DNA from: Bordetella genomosp. 11
GTDB lineage: Bacteria; Pseudomonadota; Gammaproteobacteria; Burkholderiales; Burkholderiaceae_B
Assembly: GCF_002261215.1 (NCBI RefSeq)
Contig: NZ_NEVS01000004.1
Coordinates: forward strand, 3,224,001 to 3,288,000
Length of the DNA stretch: 64,000 nt
Direction of reading: 5' to 3'
Notes under the pieces: generated by a model
What the model was told of the DNA's origin: nothing
Databases searched by the model: none
The model's input: only the letters and a program-made list of their open reading frames with translations
Part shown: positions 8,736-18,252 of the stretch, one piece after another
Layout of the letters: each line of letters starts with the position of its first letter
Numbering within the stretch: the stretch's first letter is position 1
Program-made: the position numbers and the translations under genes

Positions 8736-10268
8736 TCAGCGCGCGGCGGCGGATGTCGCCCAGGCGCCCGCCGCGGACACCTGTTTCGTCAGCGCTTCCA
8801 GCGACAGATCGCCGACGCTGCCGATCGCGGGCTCCATGCCCAGTGTCGATTGCAGCCTGCCGCTGGCACTCTGCAACTGCGACAGCGACTGGTAGCGGCG
8901 CAGCAGGCTGACGATGGCAACGGTGTCATTGGAGACCTGCTCCAGCTTGCTCTGCGCCTGGGCGGCGGCGCGGTTTTTCACATACTCCGCGATCTGCGCG
9001 TCCGCCCGCCAGATCTCATCGGCGCGCGTGTACTGCTGCAGCGCCGACTCGTACTGCAAGCGCGACAGGTAAACCTTGGCCAGCACCGCCATCTGCGTGG
9101 CGATGCGCCGCTGGTCGGCCAGCTTCACACCCGCATCGGCCAGCTTCTTCTGCGAGGGCGCGGACAGCAGATTGAAGACATTCCAGGACAGTTGCAGACC
9201 GGTCTCGTTCCAGGTCTTGTTGATCAGATAGCTGTCCGTATCGTGCCGCACGCCGAAGTTGAAGGAAAGGTTCGGGAACAGCTTCAACAGGGTGCGCCAG
9301 GTCTCCTCGGCCGCGATGCGGCTGGCGTAGTGCTGTTCGCGGATGTCGGCATTCTGGCTCAGGGCCAGTTCCTCCATGCGCTTCACCGGCATATCGCGCA
9401 GCGCGGTGTCGACCGGCTCGCGCGGTTCCAGCACGCGGAAGTCCTGATCGAAGGGTGCGTTGATGAGTTGCGCGAGTTCGATATGGCCGGCGTCCAGCTC
9501 CATCTGGATGCTTTCCAGCAGATTGAGGTTTTCCAGCAGCTGGCGCTGATAGCGCAACGCATCGATCGGCGACCTCAGGCGCTCGGCCTCCGCCTTCTGG
9601 GCATCCTGCAATGCCTGTTCGGCCACGGCGATGGCCTGCCCTACCCGGTCGTGCAGCATCTGCGCGCTGACCGTGCGCCAAAAGGCGACCTGGACGTCCT
9701 GCACCAATACGTGCATGGCCTTGCGGCGGCGCTCCGCCGCGATCAGCACGCGGTCCGCCTGCTGTTTGGCCTCGATGTAGCCGAGACCGAAATCGAGCAG
9801 GTTCCACGTCAGGCCCAGGTCGTAGGTCTTGTGCGTGCGGGCGCTGGAAATGTAGGGATGGCTGAGCGACGGTTCGCCCGTGACCGAATCGACGCTGCGG
9901 GTGATCAGGTCATTGTTGCGATGGCTGTAGCCGGCCTGGGCCATCAGCTTGGGCAACATGTCCCAGCTCGCGGCGTCCAGCTGGTCCAGCGCGAGCGCCT
10001 CTTCCATCATCTTGACGCGGCGGTCCAGGTTGTACTTCAAGGCGCGCGCGATGGCCTCGTCCAGCGATAGCGGCCCCTGGATGGGCTCCACGTCCTGCCG
10101 CGCGGCAGCCTTGTCTTCGGCGGTGCCGCGCGCCAGTTCATCCGGCGTCAAAGGATGCAGGGCCACCGTACCGCAACCGGCCAGGGCCAGGGAAGCGACG
10201 AGCAGGACGAGATGCCGAAGGAACGAAGAAGGACGGCGCGGATAGAGGGTTATCTGGGTGTGGTCCAT
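8736..10268 (-). CDS. TolC-family outer-membrane efflux lipoprotein
   Basis: From ATG 10268 the protein has 510 residues. A lipoprotein signal (LVLLVASLALAGC, Cys32) is followed by two long alpha-helical repeats typical of OEP/TolC proteins (LSLDEAIARALKYNLDRR near the start, ALEQAYDAQ-like helices, and LQLSWNVFNLLSAPSQKK in the second repeat). It is expected to form the outer-membrane channel of the export system for the giant protein. An in-frame ATG at 10313 would add 15 arginine-rich residues; I prefer 10268 because the lipobox then sits at a normal distance. It is first in a minus-strand operon, and a candidate -10 (TAGAAT on the minus strand, 10355-10360) lies upstream. Confidence 0.85.
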   Translation of the reverse strand: MDHTQITLYPRRPSSFLRHLVLLVASLALAGCGTVALHPLTPDELARGTAEDKAAARQDVEPIQGPLSLDEAIARALKYNLDRRVKMMEEALALDQLDAASWDMLPKLMAQAGYSHRNNDLITRSVDSVTGEPSLSHPYISSARTHKTYDLGLTWNLLDFGLGYIEAKQQADRVLIAAERRRKAMHVLVQDVQVAFWRTVSAQMLHDRVGQAIAVAEQALQDAQKAEAERLRSPIDALRYQRQLLENLNLLESIQMELDAGHIELAQLINAPFDQDFRVLEPREPVDTALRDMPVKRMEELALSQNADIREQHYASRIAAEETWRTLLKLFPNLSFNFGVRHDTDSYLINKTWNETGLQLSWNVFNLLSAPSQKKLADAGVKLADQRRIATQMAVLAKVYLSRLQYESALQQYTRADEIWRADAQIAEYVKNRAAAQAQSKLEQVSNDTVAIVSLLRRYQSLSQLQSASGRLQSTLGMEPAIGSVGDLSLEALTKQVSAAGAWATSAAAR

Positions 10269-10313
10269 GGCGCTGCGAGCACTCGGAGCGCGGGCACACG
10301 GCCCAGGGGCCAT

Positions 10314-10525
10314 CCTCTGTACTGCGCGCGGTTGTTACAAAACGTTTGGCTCGCATTCTAGGCGTCGGCGCGGGATCGAAAGCAGCGAGTAGGGTTGGTA
10401 ATGCCCGCCAATCCTCGGAAGAGCCCGCATCTTCGGGTAAACCCCGGCTGGCGTCATGTAAATAATTTTCAGGATAATCGCAAAAAACGGATTTCCCGGT
10501 AAAAGTTTTCACGAGCGGTGGCGCC
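10314..10525. promoter_or_regulatory. Divergent intergenic region between export operon and D-amino acid operon
   Basis: About 210 bp separate the minus-strand export operon from the plus-strand catabolic operon. It is the most AT-rich part of the area. It contains TAGAAT facing left (10355-10360) and AATAATTTTCAGGATAAT facing right (about 10462-10479). No clear symmetric operator was found. Both operons presumably start here. Confidence 0.45.
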
Positions 10526-11809
10526 ATGACCGATTCCCAGCCTTCCTATCCCGTCCTCGACCCCGTCGGAAAAGGTCTCGGTTCCCTTCCCGCCGGCTGT
10601 ACGCCGGCCCAGGCCGCCAGCCTGGGCTGGAACCTGCTGGCCGAAGATGTCAGCCTGCCCGCGGCCGTCCTTTACGAGTCCCGTGTCCGCCACAACCTGG
10701 CGTGGATGCAGGAATTCATGCGCGCCTACAAGGTGCAGTTGGCGCCGCACGGCAAGACGACCATGAGCCCCGCCCTGTTCCATCGCCAGCTGCAACACGG
10801 CGCCTGGGGCATCACGCTGGCTACCGCGCCGCAGGTCCATGCGGCCTACCGGTACGGTGTGCGGCGCATCCTGATGGCCAACCAGCTGGTGGGCCGCGCC
10901 AACATGGCGCTGGTCGCCCGGATGCTGGAGGACCCGTCCTTCGAATTCTGCTGCCTGGTCGATGACCCGGCCAATATCGCGCGGTTGGGCGAATACTTCG
11001 CCGGACAGGGCCGCGTGCTGCGGGTGCTGGTCGAACTGGGCGTGCCCGGCGGCCGTACCGGTGTGCGCGACGACGCCGCGCTCCAGCGCGTGGCCGACGA
11101 AGTGGCACGCTGGCCGGACTCGCTGGCGCTGGCCGGCGTGGAGCTGTACGAAGGCGTGCTGTCCGACGAAAACAGCATCCGCGACTTCCTGCGCCGCGCG
11201 GTGTCCACCCTGCGCGGCCTGCAGGCGCAGGGCCGGCTGGCGGCGGGCACGGCGATCCTGACCGGTGCCGGGTCGGCGTGGTTCGACGTCGTGGCGCAGG
11301 AGTTCTCCGGCCTGGACATCGGCCGCCCGCTGGACATCGTGCTGCGGCCCGGCTGCTATCTCAGCCACGACGTGGGTATCTATCGCGGCGCCGCCGAACG
11401 CATCGGCCGCGACAACGACGTGGCCCGCGGCATGGCACCCGGCCTGATGCCGGCGTTGCAGGTCTGGGCCTATGTGCAATCGCTGCCCGAACCGGGCCGC
11501 GCCATCATCGGCATGGGCAAGCGCGACGCCGCCTTCGACGCGGGCCTGCCCGTGCCCGCGCGGCACTTCCGCCCGGGCGCCGCCCCGCGCGGCGGCCCGG
11601 CCCCCTCGCCGGCCCCGTCCGGCTGGGAAGTCACCGCGATGATGGACCAGCACGCCTTCATGCGCATCGCCGATGGCGACGACATCCAGGTCGGCGACAT
11701 GATCGGCTTCGACATCTCCCATCCCTGCCTGACTTTCGACAAATGGAAGCAGGTCCTGCTGGTGGACGACGACTACCGCGTGGTGGATATCGCGCAAACC
11801 TTTTTCTGA
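10526..11809 (+). CDS. PLP-dependent amino acid deaminase, D-threonine aldolase / D-serine dehydratase-like fold
   Basis: 427 residues. The N-terminal half is an alanine racemase-type barrel: Lys77 in APHGKTTMSP is the expected Schiff-base lysine for PLP, and the glycine-rich LTGAGSAWFD near 250 would hold the phosphate. The C-terminal beta domain has the metal-binding pair of the D-serine dehydratase/D-threonine aldolase group, His376 (MDQHAFM) and Cys401 (SHPCLTF). Such enzymes deaminate or cleave D-hydroxy amino acids. As first gene of an operon with a peptide-type importer, a D-aminoacylase and RidA, a role in D-amino acid breakdown is well supported by context. The exact substrate cannot be read from the sequence. 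No strong SD is seen before the ATG. Confidence 0.88.
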   Translation: MTDSQPSYPVLDPVGKGLGSLPAGCTPAQAASLGWNLLAEDVSLPAAVLYESRVRHNLAWMQEFMRAYKVQLAPHGKTTMSPALFHRQLQHGAWGITLATAPQVHAAYRYGVRRILMANQLVGRANMALVARMLEDPSFEFCCLVDDPANIARLGEYFAGQGRVLRVLVELGVPGGRTGVRDDAALQRVADEVARWPDSLALAGVELYEGVLSDENSIRDFLRRAVSTLRGLQAQGRLAAGTAILTGAGSAWFDVVAQEFSGLDIGRPLDIVLRPGCYLSHDVGIYRGAAERIGRDNDVARGMAPGLMPALQVWAYVQSLPEPGRAIIGMGKRDAAFDAGLPVPARHFRPGAAPRGGPAPSPAPSGWEVTAMMDQHAFMRIADGDDIQVGDMIGFDISHPCLTFDKWKQVLLVDDDYRVVDIAQTFF

Positions 11810-11901
11810 CCGCGCTGTCGGCGCCGTCGCCGCAACCGCTTTCCGATCTGGAATCTTCCGCCCGGCGGCACCGTCCGTCCTGACCTTCTGGAGCACACCC
11901 G

Positions 11902-13458
11902 ATGAACGCATTGGTCTCCCGTCGCCGCGACGGGCTGAAAACCCTTCTGCTGGCGGCCGCGCTGGGCGTGGCCGCTTTGGCCGGTCCCGCACACGCGGCG
12001 CCCGTCAAGGGCGGCACGATCTCGGTAGCCACCATCGGCGAGCCGCCGACGCTGGACCCGATGGCCAGCACCGCCGACCTGGTCGGCATGATCAGCCAGC
12101 ACATCTACGAAACGCTGTACACCTTCGACGCCAAGTGGAACCTGACGCCGCTGCTGGCGCAGGCGCTGCCCACCGTCAGTGCCGACGGCCTGACCGTGAC
12201 CATCCCCCTGCGCACCGACGTCAGCTTCCATGACGGCAGCAAGATGACCGTGGACGACGTTATCGCGTCGCTGCAGCGCTGGACCACCACGGCCACGCGC
12301 GGCAAGCAGACCGCCCCGCTGATCAAGGCCATCGAAGCGGCCGACGACCACACCGTGCGCATCAGCCTGACGCAGCCCTATGCGCCGTTGACGGCCCTGC
12401 TGGCCATGAACAACGCCGCGGCGGTCATCATGCCCAAGAGCAAGATCGCGGCGACAATCACCGACTACATCGGTACCGGTCCCTATATGGTCAAGGCCCG
12501 CGTGCCCGATCAATACCTGCAACTGGTGCGCTTCCCGGGCTATAAGTCCCGCGCCGGCCAGCCCGACGGCTACGGTGGCGCGCGCGAGCAGAACCTGGAC
12601 GAAATCCGCTTCGTGCCGGTGCCCAACGCGAATACGCGGCTGGAAAGCGCGGTGGCGGGCCAGTACGACTACGTCGATTCGATCGCCGTGGAATCCGCCA
12701 GCAAGCTGAAGTCGAGCAAGTCGCAGGCCGTCCTGCTCAAGCCTTTCGGCTGGCCCCGCCTGGTCCTGAATACCAAGCAGGGCATCATGTCCAACCTGAA
12801 GATGCGCCAGGCCGTGCAAATGGCGCTGAACGAAGAAGACATGCTGGCCGCCGCCTTCGGCAGCACGGATTACTACACGGTCGACGGCGCCATGTATCCC
12901 AAGGGCTACCCCTGGTACACCGATCGCGGTACCAAGGCCTACAACAAGGGCGATACCGAGGGCGCCAAGAAGCTGATCGCCGCCTCCGGCATTCCCGACC
13001 GCACCATCCGCATCCTGACCAGCCAGCAGTACGAATTCCACTACAAGATGGCCCTGGTCGCCGCCGAGTACCTGAAGCAGGCCGGCTTCAAGGTGGACAT
13101 GCAGGTGGTCGACTGGGCCACGCTGACACAGCGCCGCCAGGATCCCGCCCTGTGGGACATCTTCATTACGCACAGCCCCTTCCTGCCGGAACCGGCGCTG
13201 ATCGACTTCCCGTCCAAGAACTCACCGGGATGGTGGGACACGCCGCGCCGCAACCAGGTCCTGGACGCTTTCAACCGCGCCACGTCGCAGGAAGAACGCG
13301 TCAAGCTCTGGAGCGACGTTCAGCAGGCCATATTCGATGAAGTGCCCTTCATCAAGGTGGGCGACTTCAACGCGGTGGCGGCCAAGTCGCCCGCGCTGGA
13401 AGGCGTGACGCCGGCGCCCTGGCCGTACTTCTGGAATGCGTGGAAGGCGTCGAAGTAA
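11902..13458 (+). CDS. ABC transporter substrate-binding protein, family 5 (peptide/opine/D-amino acid derivative)
   Basis: 518 residues with a signal peptide (LLLAAALGVAALAGPAHA, about 1-33), then the SBP_bac_5 (DppA/OppA) fold: a GEPPTLDPMASTADL segment, ISQHIYETLYTFD, VSFHDGSKMTVDDVIASL, YIGTGPYMVK and VVDWATLTQRR. Works in the periplasm to deliver oligopeptides or similar ligands to the permeases just downstream. GGAG sits 8-11 nt before the ATG. In this operon the ligand is more likely an N-acyl-D-amino acid or D-amino acid peptide than a common dipeptide; that is inference from the neighbours. Confidence 0.92.
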   Translation: MNALVSRRRDGLKTLLLAAALGVAALAGPAHAAPVKGGTISVATIGEPPTLDPMASTADLVGMISQHIYETLYTFDAKWNLTPLLAQALPTVSADGLTVTIPLRTDVSFHDGSKMTVDDVIASLQRWTTTATRGKQTAPLIKAIEAADDHTVRISLTQPYAPLTALLAMNNAAAVIMPKSKIAATITDYIGTGPYMVKARVPDQYLQLVRFPGYKSRAGQPDGYGGAREQNLDEIRFVPVPNANTRLESAVAGQYDYVDSIAVESASKLKSSKSQAVLLKPFGWPRLVLNTKQGIMSNLKMRQAVQMALNEEDMLAAAFGSTDYYTVDGAMYPKGYPWYTDRGTKAYNKGDTEGAKKLIAASGIPDRTIRILTSQQYEFHYKMALVAAEYLKQAGFKVDMQVVDWATLTQRRQDPALWDIFITHSPFLPEPALIDFPSKNSPGWWDTPRRNQVLDAFNRATSQEERVKLWSDVQQAIFDEVPFIKVGDFNAVAAKSPALEGVTPAPWPYFWNAWKASK

Positions 13459-13479
13459 GCGGCGCATCGAGGATTCCCT

Positions 13480-14421
13480 GTGTTGTCCTATCTATTCAAC
13501 CGCCTGGTCGGCCTGGTCGCCGTCATGTTCCTGGTGGCCACGATCGTCTTCGTGATCATCCGGGTCACGCCCGGCGACCCGGCCGCGGTGATGCTCGGTC
13601 CCGAGGCCAGCCAGCAGGATATTTCGGCCCTGCGCGCGCGCCTGGGACTGGACCGGCCACTGCCCGTGCAATACGTGACGTGGCTGGGCCAGCTGGCGCG
13701 CGGCGACCTGGGCCAATCCATCTTTCTGAACAAGCCGGTGCTGTCGGCGCTGGCCGATCGCGCCGAGCCGACCTTCTGGCTGACGCTGATGTCGCTGCTG
13801 ATCGCCACCGCCATCGCGCTGCCGGTAGGCATCCTGTCGGCGGTCAGGCGCGGCACCGCGCTGGACCAGTCCGTACTGAGTTTTTCCATGTTCACCTCCA
13901 GCGTGCCCAGCTTCTGGCTGGGATTGCTGCTGATGCAGGTCTTCGCGGTAAAGCTCGGCTGGCTGCCGGTGTCGGGCTATGGCGGGCCGGATGCCTCGTT
14001 CGGCACGCGGCTCAGCCATCTGATCCTGCCGGCCGTCGTGCTGGGCCTGGTCAATTCCGCGCTGATCACGCGCTTTATCCGCGCCAGCATGCTGGACGTG
14101 CTGCGCGACGACTATGTGCGCACGGCGCGCGCCAAGGGGCTGCCGGAACGCAAGGTGATCCTCAAGCATGCCGTGCGCAACGCGCTGATCCCCATCCTGA
14201 CCGTCCTGGGCCTGACCACGGCCCTGCTGGTCAGCGGCGCGGTGGTTACCGAAACCGTATTCGGCCTGCCCGGCGTGGGCAGCCTGGTGGTGTCCGCGGT
14301 GCTGCGCCGGGACTATCCGGTGATCCAGGGCGCCCTGCTGGTCGTCGCGGCGATCTACGTACTGATCAACCTACTCATCGACCTGCTTTATCTGGCGGTC
14401 GACCCGCGGGTGCGCTACTGA
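13480..14421 (+). CDS. ABC transporter permease, DppB-like
   Basis: 313 residues and about six membrane segments (LVGLVAVMFLVATIVFVIIRV at the start). The typical DppB N-terminal motif TPGDPAAVMLGPEAS is present, and the EAA loop (RTARAKGLPERKVILKHAVRN) contacts the ATPases. The start is GTG with GAGG about 7 nt upstream; a TTG follows as the second codon. It ends in a TGATG overlap with the next permease, so the pair is translationally coupled. It forms the channel with the DppC-like protein. Confidence 0.92.
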   Translation: MLSYLFNRLVGLVAVMFLVATIVFVIIRVTPGDPAAVMLGPEASQQDISALRARLGLDRPLPVQYVTWLGQLARGDLGQSIFLNKPVLSALADRAEPTFWLTLMSLLIATAIALPVGILSAVRRGTALDQSVLSFSMFTSSVPSFWLGLLLMQVFAVKLGWLPVSGYGGPDASFGTRLSHLILPAVVLGLVNSALITRFIRASMLDVLRDDYVRTARAKGLPERKVILKHAVRNALIPILTVLGLTTALLVSGAVVTETVFGLPGVGSLVVSAVLRRDYPVIQGALLVVAAIYVLINLLIDLLYLAVDPRVRY

Positions 14422-15290
14422 TGTCCATGGCCATTTCCTCGCAAGCCGGCGGCGAACGCTGGCAGGTGCTGCGCCTGCTGGTCGCGCGCAAGACCGTGCT
14501 GCTGAGCCTGATCGTCCTGATCGTGCTGGTGGGCGCCGCCCTGCTGGCGCCGCTGATCAGCCCCTACGATCCCTTCAAGCTGTCCATCGTGAACCGCCTG
14601 AAGCCGCCCGGCGCCGCGCACTGGTTCGGCACCGACGATTTCGGCCGCGACGTCTTCAGCCGCGTCATCTACGGCGGGCGCCTGTCGCTGACGGTGGGCT
14701 TTTCCGTGGTGGTGCTGTCCAGCATACTGGGAATCGTGCTGGGGCTGATTGCGGGTTTCTTCCGCCGCGCCGACAAATTCGTGTCGCGGCTGATCGACGC
14801 CATGATGGCCTTTCCGGACATTCTGCTGGCGATCTCGCTGGTGGCCGCGCTGGGCCCTTCGGTACTGAACGTCGTGATCGCGCTGGGCATCGTCTATACG
14901 CCGCGCCTGGCGCGCATCGTGCGCGCGTCCACGCTGGTGATCCGCGAACTGCCGTTCGTGGAGGCCGCGCGCGCGCTGGGCGTGCCGACCCGCCGCATCG
15001 TCGCCGTGCACGTGCTGCGCAACCTGGTTTCCCCCATCCTGGTGCAGGGCACGTTCATCTTCGCCTACGCCATCCTGGCCGAAGCGGGCCTGTCTTTCCT
15101 GGGCGTGGGCGTATCGCCTGATATCCCCACCTGGGGCACCATGATCAACGCGGGGCAGCAATACATGGGATCGGCGGACTGGATCATGATTTTTCCGGGC
15201 ATCGCCATCGTGTTGTCGGTGCTGTCCCTGCAATTGGTGGGCGACGGGTTGCGCGACGTGCTGGACCCGCGCCTGCGCAAGGAGTTGTAA
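14421..15290 (+). CDS. ABC transporter permease, DppC-like
   Basis: 289 residues starting at the ATG that overlaps the previous stop by one base. It has the DppC N-terminal membrane helix (VLLSLIVLIVLVGAALLAPLI), the PPGAAHWFGTDDFGRDVFSRV motif, and the EAA loop (EAARALGVPTRRIVAVHVLRN). A longer open frame continues upstream through the other permease but is only a shadow. Partner of the DppB-like permease. AAGGAG at the very end of this gene serves the next ATPase start, so translation is coupled along the operon. Confidence 0.92.
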   Translation: MSMAISSQAGGERWQVLRLLVARKTVLLSLIVLIVLVGAALLAPLISPYDPFKLSIVNRLKPPGAAHWFGTDDFGRDVFSRVIYGGRLSLTVGFSVVVLSSILGIVLGLIAGFFRRADKFVSRLIDAMMAFPDILLAISLVAALGPSVLNVVIALGIVYTPRLARIVRASTLVIRELPFVEAARALGVPTRRIVAVHVLRNLVSPILVQGTFIFAYAILAEAGLSFLGVGVSPDIPTWGTMINAGQQYMGSADWIMIFPGIAIVLSVLSLQLVGDGLRDVLDPRLRKEL

Positions 15291-15293
15291 GCC

Positions 15294-16301
15294 ATGACGG
15301 CAAGCACACGCGACGTCGTTCTTTCGGTGGAAGGACTCAAGACGTGGTTTCATAGCCGTGACGGCATCGCCAGATCGGTGGACGGCGTGACCTTCGACCT
15401 GGCGCGCGGCGAAACGCTGGCCATCGTCGGCGAATCCGGCTCCGGCAAATCGGTGACCAGCCTGTCCATCATGGGCCTGCTGCCCAAGCCGGCCGGGCGC
15501 ATCGAGTCGGGCAGCATCCGCTTCCGCGGCCGCGACGGCGTGGAGCACGACCTGGCGAAGGCATCGGCGGCGCGCATGCGCGACATCCGCGGCAAGGAGA
15601 TCGCCATGATCTTCCAGGAACCGATGACCAGCCTGAACCCGCTGTACACCGTGGGCGACCAGATCGCCGAAGCGGTGCTGCAGCATGAAGGCGGTACGCG
15701 CGCCGCCGCGCTGGACCGCGCGCGGGAAATGCTTGAACGCGTCGAGATCCCCGCCGCCGCGCGGCGCGTGCACGAGTATCCGCACCAGATGTCGGGTGGC
15801 ATGCGCCAACGCGTGATGATCGCCCTGGCGCTGGCCTGCAACCCCTCCGTGCTGATCGCGGACGAACCCACGACCGCACTGGACGTGACGGTGCAGGCGC
15901 AGATCCTGGACCTGCTGCGCCGCCTGCAGGCCGAATCGGGCATGAGCATCCTGTTCATCACGCACAACCTGGGCGTGGTGGCGGAAATCGCCCACCGCGT
16001 GGCCGTCATGTATGCCGGCCGCGTCGTCGAGGATGCCGACGTCTACGACCTCTTCGAACGCCCCAGCCACCCCTACACGCGCGGCTTGCTCTCCTGCATT
16101 CCCACCGACGCCCTGCTCGCCAGCGGCGAACGGCTGCGGGCCATTCCGGGCAACGTGCCGAGCGTGCTGGACCTGCCGGCCGGCTGTACCTACGCGCCGC
16201 GTTGCGAGCTGGCTTCCGACGCCTGCACGCGGGCGGTACCCGACCTGACCGACGTGCGCGGAGGCCACCGCGCACGCTGCATCAAAGTGACTCCTGCCTG
16301 A
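15294..16301 (+). CDS. ABC transporter ATP-binding protein, DppD-like
   Basis: 335 residues. Walker A GESGSGKS near 45, Q-loop [20 protein letters not shown], signature [21 protein letters not shown], Walker [13 protein letters not shown]-loop FITHNL, and the oligopeptide-transporter C-terminal domain with a cysteine cluster ([15 protein letters not shown]) near the end. Couples ATP hydrolysis to uptake together with the following ATPase. AAGGAG lies 9 nt before its ATG. Confidence 0.93.
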   Translation: MTASTRDVVLSVEGLKTWFHSRDGIARSVDGVTFDLARGETLAIVGESGSGKSVTSLSIMGLLPKPAGRIESGSIRFRGRDGVEHDLAKASAARMRDIRGKEIAMIFQEPMTSLNPLYTVGDQIAEAVLQHEGGTRAAALDRAREMLERVEIPAAARRVHEYPHQMSGGMRQRVMIALALACNPSVLIADEPTTALDVTVQAQILDLLRRLQAESGMSILFITHNLGVVAEIAHRVAVMYAGRVVEDADVYDLFERPSHPYTRGLLSCIPTDALLASGERLRAIPGNVPSVLDLPAGCTYAPRCELASDACTRAVPDLTDVRGGHRARCIKVTPA

Positions 16302-17344
16302 TGGACGCCATGACCGACGCCTCCGCCCATGCCAGCACCGCCGGAAACGGCCCGGCGGCCGATGCCGGCCCGCCCGGCGACGCCCGCCCCTTGCTGCGCG
16401 TGCAGGACCTGCGGGTGCATTTCCCCACCTCGTCGCGCCGCGGCGCGCCCGTCGTCAAGGCGGTCGACGGCGTCAGCTTCGACGTCGGGCGCAATTCGAT
16501 CGTCGGCCTGGTCGGCGAATCCGGTTCGGGCAAGACCACGACCGGCCGCGCGCTGCTGCGCCTGCTACCCGCCACCGGCGGCCGCGTGCTGTTCGACGGC
16601 GCCGACCTGAGCCACCTGGACGAGGGCGCCATGCTGCCCTGGCGCCGCCGCATGCAGATCGTATTCCAGGACCCGTATGCCAGCCTGAATCCGCGCATGA
16701 CCGTGTCCGAGATCCTGGGCGAGGCCCTGGACACGCACAAACTGGCGCGCGATCGCCGGCATGAACGCATCGCCGAATTGCTGACGCGCGTCGGGCTGAA
16801 CGCCGACCACGCCAGGCGCTATCCGCACGAGTTTTCCGGCGGCCAGCGCCAGCGCATCGGCATCGCGCGCGCCCTGGCGGTCGAGCCGGACTTCATCGTC
16901 GCGGACGAACCCGTATCGGCCCTCGACGTCTCCGTGCAAGCCCAGGTGCTGAACCTGCTGCAGGACCTGCAGCGCGATCTTGGCCTGGCCATGCTGTTCG
17001 TTGCCCACGACCTGGCGGTGGTGAACTACCTCTGCGACGAAGTGGTCGTGCTGTACCTGGGCCGGGTCATGGAAAGCGGACCGACGCGCCGGGTGTATGC
17101 GGCTCCGCGGCACCCGTATACTCGCGCCCTGCTGTCGGCGGCGCCGGTGCCCGACCCGCGCGCGCCGCGCAACCGCATCCTGTTGAAAGGCGATATCCCC
17201 AGCCCCGTGGATCCGCCTTCGGGCTGCGTGTTCCGCACGCGCTGCCCGCACGCGATCGACGCCTGCGCCCAAACCGTACCGCAGCCCGAAGCGGTGGGCG
17301 GCGGCCAGATGGTGGCCTGCCTGCGCGCCGCCGAACTGGCCTGA
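16301..17344 (+). CDS. ABC transporter ATP-binding protein, DppF-like
   Basis: 347 residues from an ATG that overlaps the stop of the first ATPase (TGATG); a second ATG three codons on (16310) is possible. An Ala/Gly-rich leader of about 30 residues precedes the usual start of the family (LLRVQDLRVHFP). Walker A GESGSGKTTTG, signature SGGQRQRIGIARALAVEPDFI, Walker B IVADEPVSALD, switch His FVAHDLAVV, and the C-terminal cysteine cluster (CVFRTRCPHAIDAC). Second ATPase of the importer. The leader has unusual composition for the family and may be linker only. Confidence 0.92.
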   Translation: MDAMTDASAHASTAGNGPAADAGPPGDARPLLRVQDLRVHFPTSSRRGAPVVKAVDGVSFDVGRNSIVGLVGESGSGKTTTGRALLRLLPATGGRVLFDGADLSHLDEGAMLPWRRRMQIVFQDPYASLNPRMTVSEILGEALDTHKLARDRRHERIAELLTRVGLNADHARRYPHEFSGGQRQRIGIARALAVEPDFIVADEPVSALDVSVQAQVLNLLQDLQRDLGLAMLFVAHDLAVVNYLCDEVVVLYLGRVMESGPTRRVYAAPRHPYTRALLSAAPVPDPRAPRNRILLKGDIPSPVDPPSGCVFRTRCPHAIDACAQTVPQPEAVGGGQMVACLRAAELA

Positions 17345-17375
17345 AGGCCAGCCCCCGTTGCCACGAAGAACCGCC

Positions 17376-18248
17376 ATGACCCAGATCCGCGACATCGTCT
17401 ACCAGATCCGCAGCTGCCGCGATACGCTCAGCGCGACCGAACGCAAAGTCGCCGACGCCATCCTGGACGACATCGCGATGGCGGCCGGCGCCACGGTGGA
17501 CCAGCTGGCCGGCAAGGCCGGCGTCAGCATCGCCACGATCTCCCGCTTCGCGCGTTCGGTGGGCTGCGACGATACGCGCGACCTGAAGATGAAACTGGCC
17601 CAGGCCAGCGCCGTGGGCACGCGCTTTCTCGACCGCAGCGTACCGGCGGAGGAAAGCACCTTCTACGCGCGCATCTACGCGGATATCGAAAGCACGCTGC
17701 GCGCGCATCTGCCGCTTTACACGGAAACCCTGTTCGAGGACGCGATGGAGATCGTGCGCGGCGCGCGCATGACCTATGTATTCGGCATGGGGGGCGCGTC
17801 CGCGGTACTGGCGCAGGAAATGCAGTCGCGCCTGGTCCGCCTGGGCTATCCCGTGGCGGCCTACAGCGACGCCGTACTGCTGCGCATGGTCGCCGCCACC
17901 CTGGACGAGCGCGACGCGGTGATCATGCTGTCGGCCTCCGGGTTGACCCCGGAAATGCTGTCCGGCGCGCGCATCGTCAAGCAATACCGCGCGCGCATCG
18001 TGGCGCTGACGGACGCCACCGCGCCGCTGGCGCAACTGGCCGATGTGGTCATCCCCGTGCGCACCGACGAAACCGACTTCATCTACAAGCCATCGTCGTC
18101 GCGCTACGCGATGATGCTGGCCATCGACCTGCTGGCCACCGAACTGGCCATGGCGCGGCAAGAGGAAACCCGCGACCGCCTGCGCCGCATCAAGCTGGCG
18201 CTGGACGAATACCGCGGCGGGCCCAACCGCCTGCCGCTTGGAGATTGA
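17376..18248 (+). CDS. RpiR-family transcriptional regulator (HTH plus SIS domain)
   Basis: 290 residues from ATG 17376, chosen over an in-frame TTG at 17358 because GAAGAA lies 6-11 nt before it. The HTH_6 domain covers about 1-75 (LSATERKVADAILDD, AGKAGVSIATISRFARSVGC). A SIS domain at about 110-250 (TYVFGMGGASAVLAQEMQSRL, LSASGLTPEMLSGARI) usually binds a phosphosugar; here, given the operon, it may sense an amino-acid derivative. It lies between the importer and the deacylase, so it probably autoregulates the operon. The phosphosugar motif is imperfect, consistent with a different ligand; that last point is inference. Confidence 0.88.
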   Translation: MTQIRDIVYQIRSCRDTLSATERKVADAILDDIAMAAGATVDQLAGKAGVSIATISRFARSVGCDDTRDLKMKLAQASAVGTRFLDRSVPAEESTFYARIYADIESTLRAHLPLYTETLFEDAMEIVRGARMTYVFGMGGASAVLAQEMQSRLVRLGYPVAAYSDAVLLRMVAATLDERDAVIMLSASGLTPEMLSGARIVKQYRARIVALTDATAPLAQLADVVIPVRTDETDFIYKPSSSRYAMMLAIDLLATELAMARQEETRDRLRRIKLALDEYRGGPNRLPLGD

Positions 18249-18252
18249 CACG

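Noticed and set aside
7218..10070. A 950-codon open frame on the plus strand
   Set aside because: It lies antisense to the giant protein, the RND adaptor and the TolC gene, whose products have clear domains; long antisense frames are common at this GC content.
16202..16300. Upstream extension of the second ATPase
   Set aside because: Its sequence overlaps the first ATPase in another frame and has no ATPase features; the ATG at 16301 overlaps the previous stop as expected.
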